Positions 54,344 through 63,285 of a DNA stretch of 64,000 nucleotides are shown in pieces (positions within the stretch are counted from its first letter, which is position 1; every line of letters starts with the position of its first letter). Below the pieces are notes generated by a model. That model was not told the DNA's origin. It was given only the letters and a program-made list of their open reading frames with translations, and ran no database searches. The position numbers were made by a program, and so were the translations under genes. Source of the stretch: Chryseobacterium glaciei (GTDB taxonomy: Bacteria; Bacteroidota; Bacteroidia; Flavobacteriales; Weeksellaceae); the NCBI RefSeq assembly GCF_001648155.1, contig NZ_CP015199.1:3853001-3917000 (forward strand). The letters run 5' to 3'.

Positions 54344-55486
54344 ATGAAATCCTACTACGCCAGTTTTGATGCTTTCCCTACCAGCAAAGGTGCATCTACT
54401 CACATCAGCCACAGTTTGCAGGCCCTTTCCGAAATTGCTGATAAAGTAGATGTGTACTGTCTGAAAGGTAATTCTGCCATAGATCTCGAACTAGCAGAAA
54501 ATGTGGAAATCCATCCGTTTTATTATGAGGATGAGTCTCAAAATTATCTGGAAAGAGCCCAGCTTTTTTCTGAAAAAGTCTACAGTTGTACGAAACTTTC
54601 CGATGAAAAAGGAATTGGACAGTTTCGCGATATCTGGAGCGGATTAGGAATGATAAAACAAACTCATCTCAAAACGATTTTTGAAGTCAATGCGTTGACA
54701 TCCATAGAATTGCCGGTAAGATTCCCTCTCTTAACACCCTCTCTCATTACTGAAATCCAGAATATTGAATTGACTTGCCTTGAAGCTTGTGATCATATCG
54801 TAACACCGTCTGCAGTCACAAAAAAATATTTGACAGAAAAGTTTTCGATTGACAAGGACAAAATCTCTGTTATCCCAAACGGTGCGGAAGCATTTCCAAA
54901 AAGTGAAAAACCTGTTGACCTTCCTGTAGATTATATCGTTTATTTCGGAGCGTTGCAACCTTGGCAAGGATTGGATGTTCTGCTGAAATCTTTCCAGTAT
55001 TTGAAAGATTATCAAAATTTGAAATTAATCATTTGCTCTTCCGTTAAAGAAAAAGTGACAAAACCTTATCATAAATTAATTGAAAATCTAGGAATCCAAG
55101 ATCAGGTCATTTTCAGATATGAATTAGGTAAGGAATCGCTCTACACCATCATCCAGCACGCAAAAGCGTCCATTGCACCGTTAAAATTTGGAGATCGTAA
55201 TGTGGTGCAAGGCTGTTGCCCTATCAAAATTTTAGAATCTATGGCCTGTAAAACGCCAATTGTTGTCGCAGAATTGCCCGTAACCCAAGAGTTGCTGACG
55301 GAAGACGATGCCTACTTTTTCTGGCCGGAAGATGAACTGGATCTCAGCCGATGCATCCGTTTTGTTTTGGATAATCCAGAAATGACCAATCTAAAAGCGC
55401 AGAATGCATTCAACAGGTTCCAAAAGCAATTTACATGGAATCATCACAATGAAAAATTACAAAAAGTATATCAAAATTTAATGTAA
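54344..55486 (+). CDS. GT4-family glycosyltransferase
   Basis: The 380-residue GT-B protein has an N-terminal Rossmann domain opening with SYYASFDAFPTSKGASTHIS (substrate side) and a C-terminal nucleotide-sugar domain with IVYFGALQPWQGLDVLLKSF, the acidic EX7E-like CPIKILESMACKTPIVVAE, and a C-terminal helix. This is the typical GT4 retaining architecture; acceptor and sugar cannot be predicted. There is no membrane segment. Spacing to the next gene is 3 bp. Confidence 0.92.
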   Translation: MKSYYASFDAFPTSKGASTHISHSLQALSEIADKVDVYCLKGNSAIDLELAENVEIHPFYYEDESQNYLERAQLFSEKVYSCTKLSDEKGIGQFRDIWSGLGMIKQTHLKTIFEVNALTSIELPVRFPLLTPSLITEIQNIELTCLEACDHIVTPSAVTKKYLTEKFSIDKDKISVIPNGAEAFPKSEKPVDLPVDYIVYFGALQPWQGLDVLLKSFQYLKDYQNLKLIICSSVKEKVTKPYHKLIENLGIQDQVIFRYELGKESLYTIIQHAKASIAPLKFGDRNVVQGCCPIKILESMACKTPIVVAELPVTQELLTEDDAYFFWPEDELDLSRCIRFVLDNPEMTNLKAQNAFNRFQKQFTWNHHNEKLQKVYQNLM

Positions 55487-55489
55487 ACT

Positions 55490-56404
55490 ATGGCAGAATA
55501 TTATAATATCCAGTTGACTACGGAAGATATGGCGCCTATTGAAAGAGCGCATCTGCACCGTGGTTTCAGTTCAAAGAAAACACCTCTGAAATGGATCAGA
55601 TTCTTCAGAATGTGCGTTTTGCAACGCGAACTATCCCTAAAAAAGAGAAAGAAAAAAACCAACACACTTTGGATTGCGTATTTTATTATTGCCATTGCAA
55701 TGATCTTTCTGGTCCCAAGTTACTGGTTTGTAGTCAACATCATTTTGTTTGTGGTAGTTTTAGTAATGGATGTGCGAAACAGAAGAGAATTTAGAAAGAA
55801 TTATACAGATGGTTATGACTTTTTCTCGGATTACTTTTCCGCCTTATTTACATTGATAGAAGAAGAACTTCCACAATTAGGAACTATCCACTTTACTGCG
55901 AATGTGAAGGAAACATTGGCAGGCGTAGAACATTTGAAATCCGCTGAGGACGCTACATTTGAAACACCAGGTTTCATCTCTGGTAAAGAGGAGTTTTATG
56001 AAAAAGAAATTGGACAGGGCTACTGCACACTGAAAGATGGTGCAGAAGTTAGCTTCAGCTTTGTGGAAAAAGTGAGAAAACGCATTATCAACAAGAAAGG
56101 ACTCAGCGGGAAAAGGAAAACGAAAGAGAAATATAAATCCGTCTATCCTTTTATTCTAAAGTTAAAACTTCCGAAATCCATCTATCAGCTAAAAACCGAC
56201 ATTGATAAATCTGATATCCAACTGGAAGAAGATGAATCATTTTATTATATGAAAGCGCGGAGAAAATTTGATGTCAAGGACGAAAATCCAGATGATTACA
56301 GTGCCTATCAGTACAATTCCACTCCTTTATTTTCCGTAGAATATTTTTCTTTGGAGGTCGTTAACTTATTCAATATCTGCTACGGATGCTTTACCTTAAA
56401 ATAA
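55490..56404 (+). CDS. DUF3137-domain membrane protein
   Basis: The 304-residue protein has two adjacent transmembrane segments (residues ~61-100: TLWIAYFIIAIAMIFLVP and YWFVVNIILFVVVLVMDV), an N-terminal soluble portion with a positively charged LSLKKRKKKT stretch, and a C-terminal beta-rich DUF3137 domain. DUF3137 is repeatedly paired with LemA. Here a glycosyltransferase lies between the two, so the trio seems functionally linked. Confidence 0.85.
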   Translation: MAEYYNIQLTTEDMAPIERAHLHRGFSSKKTPLKWIRFFRMCVLQRELSLKKRKKKTNTLWIAYFIIAIAMIFLVPSYWFVVNIILFVVVLVMDVRNRREFRKNYTDGYDFFSDYFSALFTLIEEELPQLGTIHFTANVKETLAGVEHLKSAEDATFETPGFISGKEEFYEKEIGQGYCTLKDGAEVSFSFVEKVRKRIINKKGLSGKRKTKEKYKSVYPFILKLKLPKSIYQLKTDIDKSDIQLEEDESFYYMKARRKFDVKDENPDDYSAYQYNSTPLFSVEYFSLEVVNLFNICYGCFTLK

Positions 56405-56414
56405 GACTGAGATT

Positions 56415-56786
56415 ATGGATCAAAATATAAAATGTCAGGAAAAATTAGGTTTGTTTCTCGTGGACGATTGTCCTGCTGTTGCCACGGAACAATGCGCAAA
56501 CTGCAACAAAAACGTTTGCAAAAATCATATCTTCCGTCAGAATGAAAATGGCAAAGATCAAAAACTTTGTCTGACGTGTAAAGCCGTTCTGGATCCCAGA
56601 CTGACTTCCAAGATCGAATTATACTCGCCGGACCGATCAGTCTGGAGGAAAAAAATGATGAACAGGTTCCATACCGAATATCCATTTCTGGTGACTATGG
56701 CAAGCCAGTACGGCGCACTGTTTGACACGGTTTTGTTCACAGATTTTTCCGATCATTCCGGTGACACTTCATCTTTTGACAGCTAA
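56415..56786 (+). CDS. Cys-rich, zinc-finger-like small protein of the LemA cassette
   Basis: The 123-residue protein has a Cys/His cluster: Cys27, Cys30, Cys35 and His38, then Cys52 and Cys55 (EQCANCNKNVCKNH and KLCLTC), resembling a B-box/treble-clef zinc knuckle, plus Cys7 and Cys19. The C-terminal part is helical then Asp/Ser-rich (TDFSDHSGDTSSFDS). No enzyme domain is recognised. It starts 10 bp after the DUF3137 stop and ends 5 bp before the next glycosyltransferase, so it is part of the operon, perhaps as an adaptor. Confidence 0.8.
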   Translation: MDQNIKCQEKLGLFLVDDCPAVATEQCANCNKNVCKNHIFRQNENGKDQKLCLTCKAVLDPRLTSKIELYSPDRSVWRKKMMNRFHTEYPFLVTMASQYGALFDTVLFTDFSDHSGDTSSFDS

Positions 56787-56791
56787 ATTTT

Positions 56792-57895
56792 ATGAAACTG
56801 TTGCTGGTAACCCAAAACTATCCTCCGTCCAAAGGCGGAATGGCAGAATCCTGTGGAAGGATTGTCCGGAATCTGAAAAGAAAAGGTTGTGAAGTCCACG
56901 TCCTACACTTTTCCAACCGGCAGAAGCCTTATCTGATTAAGACGGAAACCAGCGGAAACTACAGCGCGCTTGGCATCTTTGATACAGAAGAATATACTCT
57001 GAATCTGGCGACATTATTCCTGGAAAAGAAAAAGGAATTTTTAGATGTTGATGCAATTATAGCTTTTGGTGGATATCTACCTATGATGTGGACGCCTATC
57101 ATCAGCCAGTTTTTTGGGAAACCTTTGTACACTTGTATTCGGGGGAATGATTTTGACGAAGGCTTATTTTCCAAAAAGAGAAACTCACTTTTCTATGCCC
57201 TGGAACATTCGGAAGCGATATTGTCTGTCTGTATGGAGAAACAAGAAAAAATTGCAAAACTTTTCCCTTCAAAAAAAATATTTTATACACCGAACGGAAT
57301 TGATGCCTCTTTTTGGAATCTTAATGAAAATGAAAAAAAGAAGACTTATCAAAGAAAGCAAGACTTAACTGCCAGAAAGGTTATTCTCATTGCAGGACAA
57401 CTTAAATTCAAGAAGGGAATTCGCCATTTCATCGAGTCTTTTGATCAATTTCATTTCAAAAGTGAATACGAACTCTGGATGATTGGTGATCTACCCGAAG
57501 AAGTTAAACTTTTTATCAATACTTTTGATTTGAATGTTAAACTCTTTCCGTTTGTCTCCAAATACGAAATGCGCAGCTTTTATGATATGGCAGATATTGT
57601 TTGCATCCCTTCTTTGTATGACGGAATGCCTAATGTTTTACTAGAAGCTGGCGCGTCAAAAAGGCTGATTATTGCTTCCGAAGTTGGCGGAATTCCGGAT
57701 GTTATCCAGCATAAAAAATCGGGGCTTTTATACCATCCTTTGGAAGCCAATGCATTATTGGATGTTTTGATTCACTATCATCAGTTAACTGAAAATGATA
57801 AGGAATTAATAAAAAATGAAATTTACAACACTGTCAGTCAAAAATTTACAGAACAAAACGAAATACAAAACTATCTAAACCTATTCACGTTATGA
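56792..57895 (+). CDS. GT4-family glycosyltransferase
   Basis: The 367-residue GT-B protein opens MKLLLVTQNYPPSKGGMAES with the glycine-rich acceptor-side loop. The donor domain has VILIAGQLKFKKGIRHFIES, the conserved PSLYDGMPNVLLEAGASKRL motif (E-x7-E position), and EVGGIPDVIQHKKSGLLYHP. It belongs to the GT4 mannosyl/glucosyl-like group. It differs in sequence from the GT4 at 54344, so they add distinct sugars or linkages. The final 4 bp overlap the lipoprotein start (ATGA). Confidence 0.93.
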   Translation: MKLLLVTQNYPPSKGGMAESCGRIVRNLKRKGCEVHVLHFSNRQKPYLIKTETSGNYSALGIFDTEEYTLNLATLFLEKKKEFLDVDAIIAFGGYLPMMWTPIISQFFGKPLYTCIRGNDFDEGLFSKKRNSLFYALEHSEAILSVCMEKQEKIAKLFPSKKIFYTPNGIDASFWNLNENEKKKTYQRKQDLTARKVILIAGQLKFKKGIRHFIESFDQFHFKSEYELWMIGDLPEEVKLFINTFDLNVKLFPFVSKYEMRSFYDMADIVCIPSLYDGMPNVLLEAGASKRLIIASEVGGIPDVIQHKKSGLLYHPLEANALLDVLIHYHQLTENDKELIKNEIYNTVSQKFTEQNEIQNYLNLFTL

Positions 57896-58503
57896 AAAAA
57901 ATTACAATCCTGTTTTTAGTGTCTTTTTTAAGCTTAAATTCTTGCAAAAAGGAAACCCAGATCAGCAATCTGCCAACTACGGAGAAAATAGAAACCAAAG
58001 CCGGCAACTACTCTTCGGACTATGTTATTTCCGATAAAGACGGGAAAGCAATCGGTGGTTTTACGGTGAATCCTCCGAAAGTTCAGTTTGGGTCGGAAAC
58101 TTATACTGCAAAAGAAAAAGAAGACAAAAGGAAATATTACAGCAATGGTACACAACGCTACGAAGTGAAGCTAAAAGATGATACATACAAGCTGAGAGAT
58201 GCCAGTTCCAAACTCCTTTGGAAAGTAAAAACCTATCCGGACAAAATCAAAATTGCTGATAACGAAGAAAATTTGAATCCTTATGAGGTTAAAAGTAACA
58301 ACGGCGCAATCGAAGTTTCTAAAGACGGAAAAGTCATTAATACAGTGAAAGTTGCAGGCAATGAAATCTCTGTAAACGGACAGCCAGCCTATAAAATTTC
58401 GCAAACGTCTGACAGCTTTGCATTGGGGATACTGAGTATAGATCAGATTCCGATGGATCAAAGATTATTACTTCTTACCGAATTTCTTTATCAGAAAAAA
58501 TGA
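57892..58503 (+). CDS. Lipoprotein of the LemA cassette
   Basis: The 203-residue protein has a lipoprotein signal (MKKITILFLVSFLSLNSC, Cys18) and a beta-rich body of repeated strands (YEVKLKDDTYKLRDASSKLL, VKTYPDKIKIADNEENLN), resembling a short repeat domain with a KVINTVKVAGNEISVNGQ element. It could be an outer- or inner-membrane-anchored partner. Both its ends overlap neighbours by 4 bp (ATGA), so its translation is coupled to the two glycosyltransferases. Confidence 0.85.
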   Translation: MKKITILFLVSFLSLNSCKKETQISNLPTTEKIETKAGNYSSDYVISDKDGKAIGGFTVNPPKVQFGSETYTAKEKEDKRKYYSNGTQRYEVKLKDDTYKLRDASSKLLWKVKTYPDKIKIADNEENLNPYEVKSNNGAIEVSKDGKVINTVKVAGNEISVNGQPAYKISQTSDSFALGILSIDQIPMDQRLLLLTEFLYQKK

Positions 58504-59312
58504 TATTGATTTATGCATATGGTTCAGGATTAGGTCATCTCAAAAGGGTGACCTCCTTTCTGAAACGTCAAAATTATGCTTCTGAAAACTGTATTTTGCT
58601 GACCAATTCGGTCTTTTCGGAATTTTGGAAATCGGGGTGGAATGTGGTTCAAAAGGAAGATTTGTTTTTTTCTTCTGCTGAATTTTTGCCTTTTGTAGAA
58701 AATTTAATTTCTGAAAATAATATCCATACTTTTATTGTAGATGTTTTCCCTGCAGGATTCTATGGCGAATTGTCTTCATTATTAAGTCATTTTAAAGGGG
58801 AAAAGATATTGTTATCGAGGATTTTATCAAATTCTTATTTTGAAAAAAATCGCAGCATTCCTGATTTTAATGAGATTTTTATAATGGAAAAAGGCGTAGA
58901 TCTCTCTCAACTTCGATCCGGAAAAATACTATATTTAGATTATCAGGGAAATATTTCAGAAGAAATTTCTGTAACGATTGAAACGTCTTATTTTCTCATT
59001 ATTCACAGTCAGCCTTTGTCGGAAGTTCTTCATCTTTACAGGCTTGCGAAGATGTACAGGACCCATCAGAAAGTTGTTATTTTAACAGCAACTGCTATTC
59101 CGCAAGAAAATATCAGCTCTGAAGATTTGGTTTTATTTCAACAAAAGCCTTCTCCATCCTTGTTAAGCAATGCGGAGAAAATATTTTCAGGCGCAGGTTT
59201 TAATACCTTTCATATGTTGGTTCCTTCTCACAAAAAATGGATTTGTAATCCTTTTCCAAGAACATTTGATGACCAATTTTTGAGAAAGGCCATTTATTAT
59301 AAAACGGACTAA
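58500..59312 (+). CDS. GT-B glycosyltransferase-like protein (MurG/PseG-like)
   Basis: The 270-residue protein opens MILIYAYGSGLGHLKRVTSF, a GxGxGHxxR motif like the acceptor-binding loop of MurG- and PseG-type GT-B enzymes (residues 5-16), followed by Rossmann-like strands and a C-terminal segment FSGAGFNTFHMLVPSHKKWI typical of the donor-side GAG(F/H)NT site. It is short for the fold, lacking part of the second domain. It probably adds or removes a sugar or nucleotide-sugar group at the end of the pathway. Last gene of the operon; a spacer of 547 bp follows. Confidence 0.8.
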   Translation: MILIYAYGSGLGHLKRVTSFLKRQNYASENCILLTNSVFSEFWKSGWNVVQKEDLFFSSAEFLPFVENLISENNIHTFIVDVFPAGFYGELSSLLSHFKGEKILLSRILSNSYFEKNRSIPDFNEIFIMEKGVDLSQLRSGKILYLDYQGNISEEISVTIETSYFLIIHSQPLSEVLHLYRLAKMYRTHQKVVILTATAIPQENISSEDLVLFQQKPSPSLLSNAEKIFSGAGFNTFHMLVPSHKKWICNPFPRTFDDQFLRKAIYYKTD

Positions 59313-59859
59313 ATCTTGCATATTCATTTGTCACTTCAATTTCAACTAAAACTTCCAAATTTTTCCAAGTGAGTTTCTGTTCCCATATTAATTTTTGGCA
59401 TTGTTAAATTAGAATAGTTTTATTATTTTCTTAAGTATGATTTTGCCAGAATATTGCTGCCAATTTTTTCTGTAACGGATTATGATATATGGTAACTCTG
59501 CAAAGATATTTATAGTTTTTATTTCCTGATTGTAAAAATGTAAACTCACCTAAAATACTCCAAAATAGAAATGAATTATTGCCAAATTTTAAATCAAAAA
59601 TGAATTATTGAAGAAATATAGATGACCTATAGCAATCGTGACTCTAAGAAAATTAACTATTTTTTTTCTTATTACTTTCCATTTTTACAATTACAATGTT
59701 TGTAGGTGATCTATATTTACATCTTAATGGGAATGTGGTGAAACTTTGTAAAGTGATTTATTACGGATGTTTAGTAAATGAAACTGTTTACTAACTGCTG
59801 GTTATCACTTTAAAATTAAAATGTTCTAGCTCCGAAAATTCCTAAAATTAATTTAGACT
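59313..59859. other. AT-rich spacer after the LemA cassette
   Basis: No supported gene, terminator or tRNA was seen. ATGAATTATTG is directly repeated near 59570-59610. It probably marks the operon end and the start of the next group. Confidence 0.4.
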
Positions 59860-60396
59860 ATGAAAAAGACATTTCTTCCATTGCTCGTTTTTCCATTACT
59901 GCTCGTTTCGTGCACGATGCAGGATAAAAATCAAAATAAAAATGCGTCTGCATCCTTCATGCCAATGCAGATCGGAAACTACTGGAAAGTTGATGCTCAA
60001 AACTATACAGAAATAAAGGATACGCTAAGAATTGGCGGAAATTTATATTACGAATTCTATTCCATCATTGGTGGTGACGCTGTTTCCAAAGTTTTTCTCC
60101 GGATTGATGAGAACAAACAGTTGGTTGAATCTTGGCCTTCTTCGGAAGGCAAAGTATATGTCCGTGCTCAATTTGACGGTAAACTCAATGATAGCTTTTT
60201 TACACTTAATGATAAAACTACCAATGATTATAAGGTGACCATCGTTGAAAAATCTGACCGAAAGATGACTTTTTCATTTGATATGATATACCATGACAAT
60301 TTGAAAGGGCAAACACATCAAGAAACATATATTAAGGGACAAGGATTTGATGGAAATTGGAATGAGATCAAGATAGATGGCAAAATTATTAAATAA
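59860..60396 (+). CDS. Uncharacterised lipoprotein
   Basis: The 178-residue protein has a lipoprotein signal (LPLLVFPLLLVSC, Cys at 18) and a single beta-rich domain with repeated short strands (IGNYWKVDAQNYTEIKDTLR; LVESWPSSEGKVYVRAQFDG). I do not recognise it. It is the first of several small exported proteins in this stretch, and a hydrophobic-ligand or surface role is a guess. Confidence 0.72.
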   Translation: MKKTFLPLLVFPLLLVSCTMQDKNQNKNASASFMPMQIGNYWKVDAQNYTEIKDTLRIGGNLYYEFYSIIGGDAVSKVFLRIDENKQLVESWPSSEGKVYVRAQFDGKLNDSFFTLNDKTTNDYKVTIVEKSDRKMTFSFDMIYHDNLKGQTHQETYIKGQGFDGNWNEIKIDGKIIK

Positions 60397-60521
60397 AAGA
60401 TTTATCTGAGAACAGTCTATCTATTGGAACTTTTTATATTCACATGGAAAAGAAGTTGGTTCCGATAGAATCTAATTATAGATATAGAAATCTGAAAGTT
60501 CAATTATAAAAAAATATCAAA

Positions 60522-61114
60522 ATGAAATCAATCTTAAGTATAATAATCGAAAAGGTTTAGTGCGATATACTGTCTCCAAGAAATACCCTAAATATGAAGT
60601 GTTTTTACAAAACAGAATTATGAGGGATCAATACAACGTTATTGAAGAAAGACCGATAGTATGGAAAATAACTTCTGAAAAACTCAAGGTTGGTGACTGG
60701 AATACCCAAAAAGCAGAAACTTATTTTGCAGGAAGACATTGGTTTGCTTGGTTTACAACAGATATTCCTATTCAGGACGGTTCTTATGAATTTCACGGAC
60801 TTCCCGGCCTCATTGTAAAACTGGAAGATCAGACTCAATCTCATCGATTCACCTTAAAAGCGGTAAAGAATATCAGCTCAATTCCCAAAGATGTCTTTGG
60901 AGCAAATGAAATCACAGTCAATGCCAAGCAATACAGTAAAATATTAAAGGAGTATGAGGAAGATCCTACTAGAAACCTTAGACAAGTGCATCCGGGTGGT
61001 GCTATAATGATCACGAAAGACGGACAAAATTCTAATATGAAAGAGCAAGAAGAGGCCATCAATGCAAAAATGAAAAAGGACAACAATATAATTGAACTGG
61101 TTCAGAAAGATTAG
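60522..61114 (+). pseudogene. Truncated GLPGLI-family protein
   Basis: The frame 60560-61114 contains the GLPGLI hallmark (SYEFHGLPGLIVKLED) and the family's SHRFTLKAVKNIS and RNLRQVHPGGAIMITK segments, but begins in mid-domain. About 38 bp upstream, at 60522, an ATG opens MKSILSIIIEKV, which is the N-terminal part of a GLPGLI signal peptide, in another frame and stopping at TAG. Full members have about 250 or more residues. Out-of-frame deletion has destroyed the gene, which may still produce a fragment. Confidence 0.7.
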
Positions 61115-61174
61115 CTATAATCAGTATTAGAAGCTTATGATTATAAAATTATAAATAGATCAAATTATTAAAAT

Positions 61175-61639
61175 ATGGGATACAATATTGCAGGAATGCT
61201 TATAAAAGGTGAAACTGACCAGACTATCATCGAAGATCTTTTAGATGCAAAAATTAGTTTCCCCGAGGAAATAAATTTCGAAGATGCAACTACCGGTGAC
61301 AGGGAAGAAAATACAATTGATATTTTACAAACTAATTTTGGAACTTTGATATTTACAGAATTTGGTTCCCTGTATGATATTTCCAACTTTGAAGGGGAAA
61401 TTATACAATTCATAATTTCAGACATTTCAGATACCTACTACTTTGAAAAGTACATCAGGGGAAAGCTTGACAGGAAATATATCTATTCACAAGGAGAAAT
61501 CTCAGAAGATGAGGGCAGTGGTATTATAAAAGAGGGCGATGATCTGGAACATGCGATCTGGCAACAGGCAGATGATTTTCTTCAAAATAATTTTACAGAA
61601 AATATGTTCGATCTTCAGTTTAAAAGATATCATCTTTGA
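61175..61639 (+). CDS. Hypothetical protein of the accessory cluster
   Basis: The 154-residue protein starts MGYNIAGMLIKGETDQTIIE, is acidic and Asp/Glu-rich, and has no signal peptide or membrane segment. It is unrecognised. The acidity and small size are typical of immunity or anti-toxin proteins, a comparison only. Its neighbour follows after 38 bp on the same strand. Confidence 0.65.
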   Translation: MGYNIAGMLIKGETDQTIIEDLLDAKISFPEEINFEDATTGDREENTIDILQTNFGTLIFTEFGSLYDISNFEGEIIQFIISDISDTYYFEKYIRGKLDRKYIYSQGEISEDEGSGIIKEGDDLEHAIWQQADDFLQNNFTENMFDLQFKRYHL

Positions 61640-61677
61640 AAATTTCGATAAAAGATTTATAACCTAAAATTATCATT

Positions 61678-62262
61678 ATGGCAAACAGAAGCTTTATTTA
61701 TACCACAGATGATTATCAGCAAAATCCGATCAAGGCTTTAGGATTTTCTGAATATGAAAATGAAGTTCATCCTCTATATCTACTAATGGTGGCGGGAGAA
61801 AGCCAAATGATTTCTTCAACTGTTGTTGAAGAAATTGAGAAGACAGCTATTGTGGGCAACTTTGATCAAGGTAAAGAATTAGTCCTTAAATTTTTAGAGC
61901 TGGTGTCAATTTATGAAGAAGCGTACCAGATCGATTCATTTAAGGACTTTGTCAAAGAGACAAAAGAAATACTGAATCAGCGAAAGGTAAAATATGTCAT
62001 TCTGGAGAATTTTGAAATTGTAGAATTAAGTGGAAATAATTTTGTTTCAGACACTTTTCAAGGATTGAGTGAGATCAAACAGGAAATCGAAGAATTATAT
62101 GCGAAACATCTTAACGGTAACCTTTGCGCAGAAAACATCCGAGAGTCAGAATTTTATAATGATTTTGATGATACATCTATAGAATGGGGCGAAATAGATC
62201 GCGACGATATCGACTGGACAAACTTTTGGAGTGAAAATCTATATTACAATCTTCAAAAATAA
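61678..62262 (+). CDS. Hypothetical protein with MANRS-type start
   Basis: The 194-residue acidic protein begins MANRSFIYTTDDYQQNPIKA. Bacteroidota proteins with a MANRSY-like start form an uncharacterised family (possibly DUF7822) often found near polymorphic-toxin or other defence loci. I cannot confirm this without a search. It ends with a striking DWTNFWSENLYYN segment. It may be a soluble immunity-type protein. Confidence 0.68.
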   Translation: MANRSFIYTTDDYQQNPIKALGFSEYENEVHPLYLLMVAGESQMISSTVVEEIEKTAIVGNFDQGKELVLKFLELVSIYEEAYQIDSFKDFVKETKEILNQRKVKYVILENFEIVELSGNNFVSDTFQGLSEIKQEIEELYAKHLNGNLCAENIRESEFYNDFDDTSIEWGEIDRDDIDWTNFWSENLYYNLQK

Positions 62263-62380
62263 AAATAATTATCATCCAGTTCCAGCCGAAATAGAACCTT
62301 ATGGTTTTCCTATATCCAAATAGATTATTTTACTCGCCGATATAAACGTGATTAATTTACAAATCCATTATTAATAAAAT

Positions 62381-63151
62381 ATGAAAAATACCATTAGAAT
62401 TTGCCTTCTTTTAGCATTGTTTATCATTACCTCTTGCAATTCTCAGGATAAAAAGTTTGTTGATTTAGCAAAAATATCGAACGATTTTGATGTGTCAGGA
62501 TTTTACAAAAACAAAGTAAAAAAGACCAATGAGATTATTGCGACGGAACCTAAAAGTGTCAGTAAAGAAAAGGCTCTTGAGCTTTTAGATAATGCTTTTT
62601 TTGTAAAAGATACATTAGGGTATTTTAAAACGGATGGACGATTTCCTACAGATTTGTCCTTGGAGCCAACCAATGACTGGATGGTGAGAAATAAAAAGCC
62701 AACCGAGATCTTTGGTTACGGTTATAATACTGTCGCATACGATCCGGAAAAAGATACAATTGCGATTTTAAATACCGTGCCATTTCCAAAAATGGATATG
62801 GTGGAAGACCGAAAAGGTAATTTAATGTATCTCAAAGTAGGAAAAACTTCAAAAAATATTACTGACTTTAATAAAATTAAAGAATACATCAGCAAAAACT
62901 GCAAGAAAATCACCATTGATGATGACGACCCAAACGCTTCTTATTGGGAAGGGAAATTATTCTACTATTCTCTTTCAAAAAGAGAAAATAGAGAAGAGGA
63001 GGTATCTTTCGATTCACAGGGAAATAGAATATCTAAATCGATGGATGTAACAGAAATGAAATTAATAATGTACGAAAAATCCTATATTAAGAGAATGGAA
63101 GATCTTCAGATTTATTCAGCGGGTCATCAATTTTGGAAAAAACCACTGTAA
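62381..63151 (+). CDS. Uncharacterised lipoprotein
   Basis: The 256-residue protein has a lipobox (LALFIITSC, Cys19) and an unrecognised domain with charged segments (KSVSKEKALELLDNAFFVKD; TIDDDDPNASYWEGKLFYY) and a basic end. It is probably a periplasmic-facing lipoprotein. The next gene, a metalloprotease-like protein, starts 135 bp downstream. Confidence 0.72.
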   Translation: MKNTIRICLLLALFIITSCNSQDKKFVDLAKISNDFDVSGFYKNKVKKTNEIIATEPKSVSKEKALELLDNAFFVKDTLGYFKTDGRFPTDLSLEPTNDWMVRNKKPTEIFGYGYNTVAYDPEKDTIAILNTVPFPKMDMVEDRKGNLMYLKVGKTSKNITDFNKIKEYISKNCKKITIDDDDPNASYWEGKLFYYSLSKRENREEEVSFDSQGNRISKSMDVTEMKLIMYEKSYIKRMEDLQIYSAGHQFWKKPL

Positions 63152-63285
63152 ACTGCTGAAAGTAAAAATGAAAGAAATAGCTGAACTGAAAATACTTTTT
63201 AGCTTCCGATACCTTCTGCAAAGTGAATTTGAGAAAAGGATTAAGAAAATTTATAATTTAATCATTATTTAAAAGACAAAAAAAT

